A stretch of DNA of 64,000 nt. It comes from Spirosoma pollinicola (lineage in GTDB: Bacteria; Bacteroidota; Bacteroidia; Cytophagales; Spirosomataceae). Position numbers and translations under genes: made by a program. Shown here piece after piece: positions 9,039-17,820 of the stretch; position 1 is the stretch's first letter, and every line of letters begins with the position of its first letter. The notes beneath the pieces are model-generated. The model was given only the letters and a program-made list of their open reading frames with translations. It had not been told where the DNA came from and did no database searches. The stretch is taken from NCBI RefSeq assembly GCF_002831565.1, contig NZ_CP025096.1:4760501-4824500 (forward strand), in the 5' to 3' direction.

Positions 9039-9674
9039 TCAGATGCCGGGAACCGGAACGGCTTTGGCTCCTTTTACCCATTGCTCTATTACCTTGTCAT
9101 AGTATTTAAGAACGCGTGCCGGGTTACCGCCAACAACTGAATAGGCAGGCACACTGCGGGTAACAACACTCCCGCCCGCTACGACAGAATGGCGTCCAAT
9201 CGTTACGCCTGCCGTTATGGTCACATTAGCCCCTATCCAACAATCATCGTCAATTATGATAGGGCGTACCGTAACTATCTGATCCCGTATAGGTTGTTCT
9301 ACATCTTCGTAAGTATGATTAAGCCCCGATAAAACGATATGCTGCGCCATAATTACCTTACTCCCGATAGTTACCGGGCCAATAACCACTGCACCGATAC
9401 CCACTTGTGTGTTGTCGCCAATCAGTACGGCGCCTACCCCGTTATTGACAACACTGAAATCATCGATAATACTGTGTTCGCCCAGGGTAAACGGATTGAA
9501 CGGCAGCACATCCAGACGAACGCTCGACCTGACGATTGACGTACGGTGCCGCTTATGTACAAACGGATTGACAAACCAGCTCACCCATAGGCGCGGTCTG
9601 GCTTGATAACGGGGAATCAGCAGAAAATGAATAAAGCGCTTAAGGCCAGGCCGTTTGTCAAGATAGGTCTTCAA
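9039..9674 (-). CDS. Left-handed beta-helix (hexapeptide) acyltransferase
   Basis: Acetyl- or acyl-CoA dependent O-acyltransferase of 211 residues, similar to the WcaF/colanic acid acetyltransferase type. Hexapeptide repeats run from about residue 75 to 190 (IGDNTQVGIGAVVIGP, IGANVTITAGVTIG), with the catalytic-type His in SGLNHTYED and the usual ending VVGGNPARVLK. The start is a TTG at 9674. No in-frame ATG lies upstream before a stop, and the basic N-terminus LKRFIHFLLIPRYQARPR is the normal start of the family. It probably decorates the polysaccharide or a lipid-linked intermediate. It follows the phosphopantetheinyl transferase gene on the same strand. Confidence 0.82.
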   Translation of the reverse strand: MKTYLDKRPGLKRFIHFLLIPRYQARPRLWVSWFVNPFVHKRHRTSIVRSSVRLDVLPFNPFTLGEHSIIDDFSVVNNGVGAVLIGDNTQVGIGAVVIGPVTIGSKVIMAQHIVLSGLNHTYEDVEQPIRDQIVTVRPIIIDDDCWIGANVTITAGVTIGRHSVVAGGSVVTRSVPAYSVVGGNPARVLKYYDKVIEQWVKGAKAVPVPGI

Positions 9675-9907
9675 TGTAATATTTGTTTACGTACTGAACC
9701 ACCTCTGCTATTTCTCCGGCATGCCGTATTTTGATCGAAACCAGTGGCTCTGTACATCTTTTCAGCAAAATAATCGGGCCTGATGAACCGGACATAATTA
9801 AGTCGGGCGAAGTAGTTATCGCATACGAAATACCGAAGATCGCGTTGGGTTCCATAATAGTTCACGGCGGTAACTACACCTGGAAATTTCAGCACAGATG
9901 GCTGCAT
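9658..9907 (-). other. Possible small ORFs or gene relic between acyltransferase and PPTase
   Basis: Two overlapping minus-strand frames are open here: 78 codons from ATG 9907 to 9671, and 65 codons from ATG 9855 to 9658, the latter overlapping the acyltransferase start by 17 bases. I recognise neither product. The ends of both look partly protein-like (one ends with a helical GEIAEVVQYVNKYY stretch), which suggests a small coupled gene or the remains of a longer frameshifted one. Confidence 0.25.
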
Positions 9908-9970
9908 GTGGGCAAGCGCTTATTTAATAGAAAATAGTATACTAAACTATTTTCTTCTTTGTTATGACTT

Positions 9971-10720
9971 TCAACGGTTGAATAAGACACTGTTTAACGC
10001 ATAAAATTTAGGAATTTCGGGCAATTCCTGATACGCTACGGCAGCCGAGTAACCTGAAGCAACCTCAAAACTACCGACGTTCCAGTTACCAGACCCGCCA
10101 AGCAAGCGACTCTCTGCTGCATGCAATCCAGTCAACGAGGGAATTCGAAAGAAATCTTCATCCATACCTTTACCCGTCGCCTTTACAAAGGCTTCTTTAC
10201 GAGTCCATAATTGATAAAACCGCTGGTAAGCATCTGTTTCACCATTAATGTAAGCCTGTTCTTCCGGGCTGAAACTAGCAGGCAGAATTTCCTGAAAAGA
10301 GAACCCTGGATTTATTTTTTCCACATCGACGCCAACGCTTACTTGTCCAATAGCAAACAAAGCCCAGCCACCCGAATGGGATACGTTAATATGCCATCCT
10401 GTATCACCAGCCAACGCTGGCTTTTTATTAGGTCCTTTTATAAAACGAATCTGATCAGGTGCTTGAGCGGTGTAATTCCCGGCTAAAATCCGGAGAATCC
10501 CACGGCTATGAATAAACCGCTTTCGGTCTTCACTCCTATGATACCGCTCGGCTCGATTAATTTCATCGGGCTGTAGTAACGACGTTAAATACGGGCTGAC
10601 AAAAGCGCCTTCCACCAAGTCAAATCGAAATACAGCTATGTCATCCTTATACGAACAATCTGGCAGACTCAGCCAAGAAATGTCCTTAAAATCACTGCAT
10701 GCAACATGATGAACTGACAT
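9971..10720 (-). CDS. 4'-phosphopantetheinyl transferase, Sfp type
   Basis: Transfers the phosphopantetheine arm of CoA to a Ser of carrier domains, turning apo NRPS/PKS proteins into active forms. It has 249 residues, normal for the two-lobed Sfp class. Visible motifs are the CoA-binding region KKPAL and WHINVSHSGGWALFA, the metal site GVDVE (D132, E134) and the catalytic block W172-T-R-K-E176-A-F-V-K180-ATGKG. The start ATG 10720 precedes the usual N-terminal lobe. The obvious clients are the three carrier domains of the assembly line at 13738-24557, on the same strand 3 kb upstream. It could also serve fatty-acid ACP or other lines elsewhere. Confidence 0.93.
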   Translation of the reverse strand: MSVHHVACSDFKDISWLSLPDCSYKDDIAVFRFDLVEGAFVSPYLTSLLQPDEINRAERYHRSEDRKRFIHSRGILRILAGNYTAQAPDQIRFIKGPNKKPALAGDTGWHINVSHSGGWALFAIGQVSVGVDVEKINPGFSFQEILPASFSPEEQAYINGETDAYQRFYQLWTRKEAFVKATGKGMDEDFFRIPSLTGLHAAESRLLGGSGNWNVGSFEVASGYSAAVAYQELPEIPKFYALNSVLFNR

Positions 10721-10853
10721 AAATGCTTCTTCTTTTTGTATAAAACAAACAAATGAGCCATTCTACCGCATTAAATGTAATCAATTGACAACGAGCCTAT
10801 CTAGACAAATAAGCGGTGACCGGATTTCGCGAGTATTGTCTAAATAACTAACC

Positions 10854-11855
10854 ATGCTAGCTAAGTTTAACAAATTAATAAGGAATAGCCATGAATGGCT
10901 TCCTACCCTACGCTGGGTAATTGCGTTGATTACCTATTCAGTTTATTCCTTTTTTCAGTCAGCTTCTGCTCAATCCTGTGCGAATCCATCGGGACCTCTG
11001 CTCATTGACCAATCGTTCGGCACGGTTAGTAAACCTGTTTCGCTTTCGGGCTTAACGACCTATCAGTACGTTCTGCCGATGTGCCCTGCCGATGGGCAGT
11101 ATACGGTTACCGAAGCCATCGACAGCGGCTGCTTCAGTAACACATGGTATGCCGTAGCCTCAGATCATACGCCCGGCGACGAAGCCGGCAATATGATGAT
11201 TGTGAATGGGGCCAATACGCCAGGTGCTTTTTATGAACAATCTGTAGCTGGCTTTTGCGGTGGAACGACCTACGAAATTTCCTTTTGGGCTTTCAATCTG
11301 CTAAAAACGGGTATCTGCCCTACTCCAATTATCCCAAATCTAGCCGTATTCATTGAAACAAAAAGCGGGCAACTAGTTAGCTCGACAAACATAGGCCAGG
11401 TTGATCTGGCCTATGCACCCACCTGGCAACAATATTCAGCCCTGTTCACTGTCCCCAAAATCACAGAAGAACTGGTTATAAAACTGGTGAATACGAAAGG
11501 CGACTACGGCTGCGGTAACGATATGGTTATTGACGACATTCAGGTCAGACAATGTGAAGCATGTGCCTCTAACGAGATTTATGTGCCGGATATTTTCACG
11601 CCAAATAATGACGGTCATAACGATGAACTGGCGTTTTTTTTACCCAGAGTCACCTCTTTCAACTTAACCGTATTTGACCGCTGGGGAAGTGAATTATTTA
11701 CCAGCAACACGCTAAATCAGAAATGGGACGGTTCCTACGCCGGAAGCCCGTGCATATCTGGCACTTACAGTTGGGTTATCACCTATCAGCCGGAACTGGC
11801 CGGGCAGAAACCGCCTAAACACATCCAAACAGGCCGCGTTTTACTCCTGCGCTGA
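10854..11855 (+). CDS. Secreted protein with CHU_C (gliding-motility-associated/T9SS) C-terminal domain
   Basis: Exported protein of 333 residues. A signal peptide (hydrophobic residues about 22-40, cleavage after SASAQ) is followed by a Cys-rich beta domain (about 45-235) resembling a carbohydrate-binding jelly roll. Residues 245-333 form a CHU_C domain: VPDIFTPNNDGHNDE, VFDRWGSELF, W-DG and SGTYSW. This domain type is known to direct Bacteroidota proteins through the type IX secretion system to the surface. It is transcribed divergently from the PPTase gene. The function of the N-terminal domain is not known; sugar binding is a guess from fold-like pattern and location in a polysaccharide locus. 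Confidence 0.85.
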   Translation: MLAKFNKLIRNSHEWLPTLRWVIALITYSVYSFFQSASAQSCANPSGPLLIDQSFGTVSKPVSLSGLTTYQYVLPMCPADGQYTVTEAIDSGCFSNTWYAVASDHTPGDEAGNMMIVNGANTPGAFYEQSVAGFCGGTTYEISFWAFNLLKTGICPTPIIPNLAVFIETKSGQLVSSTNIGQVDLAYAPTWQQYSALFTVPKITEELVIKLVNTKGDYGCGNDMVIDDIQVRQCEACASNEIYVPDIFTPNNDGHNDELAFFLPRVTSFNLTVFDRWGSELFTSNTLNQKWDGSYAGSPCISGTYSWVITYQPELAGQKPPKHIQTGRVLLLR

Positions 11856-11863
11856 ATTTATGA

Positions 11864-12100
11864 ACAACAAGTATCCAACTGACCCTATGTAAAACAAGCA
11901 CTGACAATATCTACATTAATATCGTTAATGTGACTGTTTACGATAACACGGGTCGAAAGTATAGCCAGATAAGTTATTTGAAGTCAAGCAGCGTTTTTTA
12001 TGAACAACTCGATTTGAGCTTGCTACCGCAAATCGCCTATTTGCTTAATTCAGAGCAGGGGCAAGAGAGGTCGAGTAAAGAAAATATCAGGAAGCGGTGA
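11864..12100 (+). pseudogene. Relic of a T9SS type A sorting domain
   Basis: An open frame without any start codon ends at TGA 12098-12100. Its translation matches the layout of a type A T9SS sorting domain: a TDNIYINI strand, then VTVYDNTGRK, then LDLSLLPQ, YLLNSEQGQER and a basic end. The usual Gly after the 'LP' element is missing. No upstream protein domain is attached, because the preceding gene ends normally at 11855. It looks like the 3' end of a lost secreted-protein gene. Confidence 0.5.
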
Positions 12101-12149
12101 ATGAGAAAGAGTTCATTTTGCCGAAAGAATTAGCCTATAGCGTTTTTCA

Positions 12150-13589
12150 ATGAGTAATACACAAAAGGCAATGAACGGGGGAAAGTGGATTACGGTATCT
12201 ACCGCTATCTCTACTCTGTTTCAGTTTTTGCAGGTGGCTGTACTTGCCCGATTATTAGACCCTTCCGATTTTGGCATTGTCAGTATCAGCAATTTAATTA
12301 TCACTTTCTTTCAGATTTTTTCCAATCTCGGCTTTTCCAACTCTATCATTTATAAGCAGGAAAGTGACCGCAACATATTGTCTACGCTGTATTTCCTGAA
12401 CCTGATCGTTGGGTTTGTCATTTTTATTGTCATTCACATCAGCTCTCCGTTTATCATCTCGTTTTATCACGAGCCCAAGCTGGAGCAGGTACTCTACTTC
12501 TCTTCTTTTTACTTTATGATTGCCTATTTCGGGCAACTATACATGTTTTTGCTGGAGAAAGAACTTCGGTTCAAATCGGTAGCGATGCTTGATATTGCCG
12601 GCACCGTTATTGGCTCATTTGTTACAGTGACCCTTGCGTATAATGGCTACCGAGAGTTGTCGCTCATCATCGGCTCTCTGGTTATGCAGGTCGTAAAATC
12701 GGCTTTACAAATAGTATTTGGACGATCACTCTTTCGCCCTACGTGGTCGTTTGATCTGGCCAGGGTGAAAGATCACCTCCGCTTCGGCCTTTACAACATG
12801 GGCGATGGGTTGTTGGGTTTTATTCAATTCAACTCCGACAATATCTTTATTGGTGGCATGCTTGGGGTTAAAATGCTAGGCTATTACACCATTGCCTACC
12901 AGTTAGCCATTTTCCCGATTGCCAAACTCAACCCCATTATTTTGCAGGTCGCCTATCCAATTCTGGCGAAAATGAAAGACAACACGGCCGATCTAAAGAA
13001 ATCGTATCTGAAAATTCTGGACTTCATCAGCTACTGCAACCTGCCACTGCTAGCCGGTTTGTTCATTACCGCCGATAGCGTCGTACCGTTGATTTATGGG
13101 CCAGGCTGGGAAAAAACGATTGACTTAATCTACATTTTCGTTTTTATTGGCATTTTCACCTGCCTGAGCCATCCCCTGTATACACTGGTGTTTACCAAGG
13201 GAAAGCCAAGCCTATTGTTTTACCTCAATCTGGGTACTCTACTTATAAAAATACCTTTAGTATATCTTCTCGGTACGTATTGGGGCGTGACTGGAATTGC
13301 GCTGGCATTTATGCTGTCTACGTTACTAAACATGATCGCCAATTTTGCCATTGCCCATTCCCTCATTGGGGATTTTGTGGGCGATTTCGTCCGGGAGATA
13401 GCCAAGCCTGTTGTTTTTTGCCTGATAATGGTTGGGGTAATTTATACCTACAAGGTGGTTGTTGGTAGTTCAGGTCTGGTCAATACGCTGGCTGAAATTG
13501 GACTTGGCGGAATGACGTATGCTCTCCTGACGCTAGCGTATAAACTTTCCTTTACCGAATTGAAAGCCTACCGGCAGGCTTTACTATAA
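12150..13589 (+). CDS. Wzx-like flippase (MOP superfamily polysaccharide exporter)
   Basis: Inner-membrane protein of 479 residues with about 12-14 hydrophobic helices, resembling the WzxC/polysaccharide biosynthesis protein family. It would move undecaprenyl-linked repeat units from cytosol to periplasm. The start (GGKWITVSTAISTLFQFLQVAVLARLLDPSDFGIVS) is the standard N-terminus of this family, with LARLL-P-DFG as key motif. With the initiating transferase, the ligase/polymerase and the Wzc-like protein, it completes a Wzx/Wzy set. It ends at a strong bidirectional terminator facing the NRPS genes. Confidence 0.88.
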   Translation: MSNTQKAMNGGKWITVSTAISTLFQFLQVAVLARLLDPSDFGIVSISNLIITFFQIFSNLGFSNSIIYKQESDRNILSTLYFLNLIVGFVIFIVIHISSPFIISFYHEPKLEQVLYFSSFYFMIAYFGQLYMFLLEKELRFKSVAMLDIAGTVIGSFVTVTLAYNGYRELSLIIGSLVMQVVKSALQIVFGRSLFRPTWSFDLARVKDHLRFGLYNMGDGLLGFIQFNSDNIFIGGMLGVKMLGYYTIAYQLAIFPIAKLNPIILQVAYPILAKMKDNTADLKKSYLKILDFISYCNLPLLAGLFITADSVVPLIYGPGWEKTIDLIYIFVFIGIFTCLSHPLYTLVFTKGKPSLLFYLNLGTLLIKIPLVYLLGTYWGVTGIALAFMLSTLLNMIANFAIAHSLIGDFVGDFVREIAKPVVFCLIMVGVIYTYKVVVGSSGLVNTLAEIGLGGMTYALLTLAYKLSFTELKAYRQALL

Positions 13590-13686
13590 TCATTAAGAAG
13601 TTCAGAATCCAGTTTGGTATCGCAAACCGAAGTCGACCGTGAAGCCATTTGTTCGTACAAAAAAGTCCTCTTAGTAACCAACCACA

Positions 13687-13735
13687 CCACAAAAAAAGCG
13701 ACCACAATTTCACGTTGTGGTCGCTTTTTTTGTGG
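13687..13735. terminator. Bidirectional terminator between flippase and NRPS genes
   Basis: A 21-bp perfect inverted repeat (13687-13707, 13715-13735) with a 7-nt loop, GC-rich core and A7/T7 outer arms, so it works in both directions. It separates the convergent flippase and NRPS genes and ends two bases before the NRPS stop. Confidence 0.9.
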
Positions 13736-13737
13736 GT

Positions 13738-16700
13738 TTAACTTTCATCCAAAGCCCGTTGTAGTGTTTCGGCAAATACCTTATCGTTGGGTGGCAATAG
13801 CATTTTTTCATGGTCGCCGGGAACGTCGTGGACCCGTACTCCTTTTAAGGCATATTTTTTCCAGCCCAGGTATTTACTATCATCGACAAAGTAAATTCGG
13901 TGCTTTGCTTTAAAGAGATCAATGATGCCATCATACGATTTCATTGAATAAGCATGAAAAGCAATTTCATGCTTTTCCATTATTCGCTGCAAATGATCAA
14001 ACTGCACTGCGGGCTGATCCGCTACATGAAGGCCTCCCAGTTGCAATAGTGATTTTAGTTGCCGCTTTATGTAGCGTTTCTGATGCTGAAGTGCCAGAAC
14101 CGGATGCTGAATAAACGAGCGGGTAAACCACACTGCCTTAGGAAATTGACGTAGTATTTTCCGACCGAAGCGCGTTAGGAGGCTCTGGTTTACATGGGTA
14201 TCCGATTCCTGGGCGTTGGTATCGAACATGGCCAGCATTTTCACGTCCTTACCCATCTCCTTGAGCTGCCTGGCCATTTCGAGCGCCACATACCCACCAA
14301 ATGAATACCCGGCTATAGCATAGGGGCCATCCGGATTCTGGTCCAGAACTTCGGTCAGATAATGAGCAGCAATAGCCTCCATATTATCTAAAGGTTCATC
14401 GGTGCCATCCAATCCTAATGCCTGGAGGCCGTAGATAGGTTGCTCTGTATCCATATAAGCAATCAAACTACTAAAATTGAGGAGATTTAGCCCAATACCA
14501 TGAATGATATAAACGGGCATTTTGGTGCCTGTTGGTTTTATGGGAACCAGCGATTTCCAGGCTATTGGCTGTTTGTCGGCTTCAAAAAACTGAGCCAGCC
14601 TGCGAATGGTGGGATAGATAAGTAAGGTCGACAGGGGTAACCGGCGGCCAGTTTCTTTTTCGAGCCGAACCATCATCTGAACGGCAATCATCGAATGCCC
14701 TCCCAATTCAAAAAAATCATGATCAATGCCAACCTCATCGGTATCCAATACGCTTGTCCAGATGGCATGAATAAGCTTCTCCCTATCCGTAACGGGCTCC
14801 CCGTTTACGCCTTTTTTTGCCAGCAGGGAATCAGGTTTGGGCAGGGCCTTTCGATCAATCTTTCCATTCGGTGTAATTGGCAGTTGATCCAGACGCATAA
14901 ACTCTGTGGGCACCATATACTCGGGAAGCACATCTCTCAGTTTCGTACGCCAGATCGGCACTTGTGCTACAAAAGCTCCGTTTATGAGCGGTGGGGCAGT
15001 TACCAGATAGGCAACCAATCGCTGGTCGCCGGGGCGATCTTCACGAGCCATGACAACAGCATCCTTAATGCCGCCATGTGTTACCAGCGCATGCTCAATT
15101 TCACCCAGTTCGATCCGATACCCTCTAATCTTTACCTGCTGATCAATGCGGCCCAGGCAATGTATCTCACCATTGGGCATAAACTTGCCAAGGTCGCCCG
15201 TGCGGTACATCTGGCGGTTTGGCAAGCTGGCAAATGGGTTGGGAACAAATTTCTCCCGCGTCAGTTCCGGTCGGTTCAGGTACCCACGAGCTACGCCATC
15301 ACCGGCAATATAAATTTCACCAACAATACCTTCTGGTAGTGGATTCAGGTGTTCGTCCAGAATGTACACCTGCGTATTGTGAATAGGTCGCCCAATCGTA
15401 ATTAGCTCATCGGTGGCTAAAATCTGCTTCCCTGTCGAATAGATGGTTGTTTCTGTTGGGCCATACATATTCCACAGCGTGTCGCAGCGTGCCACCAGTT
15501 TCTGTGCCAGGTCTTTCGACATGGGTTCGCCACAGCAGAGTGCTTTCAACTTGAAGCGCTGTTCCCAGCCAGCGGCCAGCATCAGTTTATAGGTGGCCGG
15601 TGTTGCCTGGATAATCGTTATAGTTTGCTCGGGTATTACCTCCAGTAAAGAACGTCCGTCCCGGGTCGTTTCGGTATCGGCCAGCACAAGCGTAGCCCCA
15701 ACTAACAGGGGCAAAAACAGTTCAAGCCCGGCAATATCGAACGAGACAGTTGTTACGGCCAACAATACATCATCTGGTGTTATACCCGGCATGTTTATCA
15801 TGCTGAAAAGCAGATTAACCAAATTATGGTGTTCGATCAATACGCCTTTCGGCTGGCCGGTTGAGCCGGATGTATACAGTACATACGCCAGATCATCGCC
15901 CGTAACAACGGCTATAGGCGTCTCTTTCGAATACGTATCCAACTCAGTCAATAGAGTCTCGATGAGCAGTACCGAAGTCTGGCTTATCAACTCACCAGCA
16001 GCATAGTAACCTGTTAAGCTCCCTCCATGATATTTCTTCGATGTGATGAGCATACTAGCCGATGAATCGGCCAGCATGAAGGCAATCCGGTCATGCGGGT
16101 ACTCCGGATCAATAGGCACATAAGCAGCGCCTGCTTTTAAAATCGCCAGGAGTGTCATGATCATCTCCGGCGACCGGTCCAGTACAACCCCAACGATATG
16201 CCCCGCTCCAATACCCTGCCGCTGTATGGCATGAGCTATACGATTAGCCGTTTCGTCCAGCTCCTGGTAGCGTATTGACCGTCCGTTAAATACCAGCGCT
16301 ACTTTATCCGAATACGTGCTTGCCGTTTGTGTCAATAAGTCGTGTAAGGCTGTTTTATCAGGGTAATTGGCTTGCGTGGCGTTCCAGGCAGCCAGCTTTC
16401 CGTATTGCTCAACTGTGTCTGTTAACAGAATCTTGTCAAGACGAATATCTGGAGTTGCTACGACCTCTTTTAACAGTCGTTCAAACTCGGCCATCATCCG
16501 ATCAATACTGGTCTGTTTGAAGAGCTGTGTGTTATAAGACCATTCAAACGTAAGCGAAGCATCCTGAGCTGACGAAGAACCGCTAATGTTCAAGAATAAG
16601 TCGACAGCCCCGTATTTTCGGGGATTACTAATGAGCCGGTAATCAAGCCCTGCGAACGAAACACCATCATCGAGACCCAGATCCACGTTAAAAATAACGG

Positions 16701-17814
16701 GTACCATCGGCACTCGGGCGGGATCTCGGGTGATGGGCAGTTTCTTGAGCAGGCTGCTAAAAGTTAATTCCTGATGCTCGTAAGCATCGAGAACAGCTTC
16801 CTGCCGCTGTTGTAGAAATTGATAAAAAGGTAGTTCTGGCCGGGGAAAGCTCCGCAGTGGCAGCAGATTTATACAATGTCCTACCAGCCGAATCTGACCA
16901 GAAACAGATTGACCTGCCGTTGGCAAACCAAGAATGATGTCCTGTTGCCCGGTAATCCGATGTAGCAGGACGTCAAAGGAAGTGAGCAGGGTCGTCACAA
17001 AACTACATCCGGCCTTTTGACCCAATTGCTTCACATCTAATGCCAACGTTTCATCCAGTGAATAATCCTGACGAGCAATGGCATAGGTCCGTAAGGCGGG
17101 CCGGGGAAAATCGGTTGGCAAGTCAAGCACGGGTATCGTTCCCTGGTATTGATCGAGCCAGAATTTCTCTACTTTCGCATGCTCCTCCCCTGCTAAAAGC
17201 TGATGTTGTTTGTAAGCATATTGGCTATACCGTGGCGCTTCGGCCAGCGTATGAGGCAGATTTTGCGAATAAGCGGAATATAGTTGCCCTAAATCCTGTA
17301 GTACTATACCGAGCGACCAGCCATCACAGATAATATGATGAGCCGTTATAGTGAAGTGGTGCTGTGTATCGGACAAGCGGATAAGTCCTGCTTTGGCCAG
17401 AGGGCCAGTCAACAGATCAAATACATGCAGCGCATCCTGCGTAATGTAAGCGTCAATGACCTGTGCTTTTTCGGCATCATTTTTATCAGAACAGTCCTGA
17501 TAAGACATAGTGTCAGCATACTCGCCTAAAATACACATCTGCTTGCCATCAGCACTAAAAGCAGTGTGTAATGATTCGTGCCGCATGACCAACTCCTGCC
17601 ATGAACGCTCTAGTGCCAGTCGGTTCAACGGACCAGTGAAACGAAGAGATACCGATTCATTAAAGGCCCTATTAGCGTCGTTTCCACCAAACTGACAGGC
17701 TGCCCATATTTCCATTTGGGGTGCAGTAGCAGGTGCCAGACGCACAATACCTGGCCCCCCAAACGGGTCAAAATCAACATCAATAAGTTTTACTTTCGTC
17801 GTGCTTCCCGTCAT
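13738..17814 (-). CDS. NRPS terminal module C-A-T-TE
   Basis: Last module of the hybrid assembly line (1358 residues). Condensation domain at about 25-450 with the active HHIICDG motif (H159, H160, D164). Adenylation domain at about 470-990 (YTSGSTGQPKG, YRTGDLG, catalytic Lys in NGKIDRKAL). Carrier domain at about 1005-1085 with FFELGGHSM. Type I thioesterase at about 1100-1358 with GYSFGG as nucleophile elbow. By eye against GrsA the specificity residues read D-I-L-Q-C-G-M-I-Y-K, close to the glycine-type code DILQLGLIWK. It should accept the amino-polyketide intermediate from the upstream aminotransferase module, add one amino acid and release the chain. The start ATG lies six bases after the upstream stop, so translation is coupled. 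Confidence 0.93.
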   Translation of the reverse strand: MTGSTTKVKLIDVDFDPFGGPGIVRLAPATAPQMEIWAACQFGGNDANRAFNESVSLRFTGPLNRLALERSWQELVMRHESLHTAFSADGKQMCILGEYADTMSYQDCSDKNDAEKAQVIDAYITQDALHVFDLLTGPLAKAGLIRLSDTQHHFTITAHHIICDGWSLGIVLQDLGQLYSAYSQNLPHTLAEAPRYSQYAYKQHQLLAGEEHAKVEKFWLDQYQGTIPVLDLPTDFPRPALRTYAIARQDYSLDETLALDVKQLGQKAGCSFVTTLLTSFDVLLHRITGQQDIILGLPTAGQSVSGQIRLVGHCINLLPLRSFPRPELPFYQFLQQRQEAVLDAYEHQELTFSSLLKKLPITRDPARVPMVPVIFNVDLGLDDGVSFAGLDYRLISNPRKYGAVDLFLNISGSSSAQDASLTFEWSYNTQLFKQTSIDRMMAEFERLLKEVVATPDIRLDKILLTDTVEQYGKLAAWNATQANYPDKTALHDLLTQTASTYSDKVALVFNGRSIRYQELDETANRIAHAIQRQGIGAGHIVGVVLDRSPEMIMTLLAILKAGAAYVPIDPEYPHDRIAFMLADSSASMLITSKKYHGGSLTGYYAAGELISQTSVLLIETLLTELDTYSKETPIAVVTGDDLAYVLYTSGSTGQPKGVLIEHHNLVNLLFSMINMPGITPDDVLLAVTTVSFDIAGLELFLPLLVGATLVLADTETTRDGRSLLEVIPEQTITIIQATPATYKLMLAAGWEQRFKLKALCCGEPMSKDLAQKLVARCDTLWNMYGPTETTIYSTGKQILATDELITIGRPIHNTQVYILDEHLNPLPEGIVGEIYIAGDGVARGYLNRPELTREKFVPNPFASLPNRQMYRTGDLGKFMPNGEIHCLGRIDQQVKIRGYRIELGEIEHALVTHGGIKDAVVMAREDRPGDQRLVAYLVTAPPLINGAFVAQVPIWRTKLRDVLPEYMVPTEFMRLDQLPITPNGKIDRKALPKPDSLLAKKGVNGEPVTDREKLIHAIWTSVLDTDEVGIDHDFFELGGHSMIAVQMMVRLEKETGRRLPLSTLLIYPTIRRLAQFFEADKQPIAWKSLVPIKPTGTKMPVYIIHGIGLNLLNFSSLIAYMDTEQPIYGLQALGLDGTDEPLDNMEAIAAHYLTEVLDQNPDGPYAIAGYSFGGYVALEMARQLKEMGKDVKMLAMFDTNAQESDTHVNQSLLTRFGRKILRQFPKAVWFTRSFIQHPVLALQHQKRYIKRQLKSLLQLGGLHVADQPAVQFDHLQRIMEKHEIAFHAYSMKSYDGIIDLFKAKHRIYFVDDSKYLGWKKYALKGVRVHDVPGDHEKMLLPPNDKVFAETLQRALDES

Positions 17815-17820
17815 TCGTAC

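Noticed and set aside
14695-15339. 214-codon plus-strand frame inside the NRPS gene
   Set aside because: Antisense shadow of the adenylation and carrier domains, which are strongly supported.
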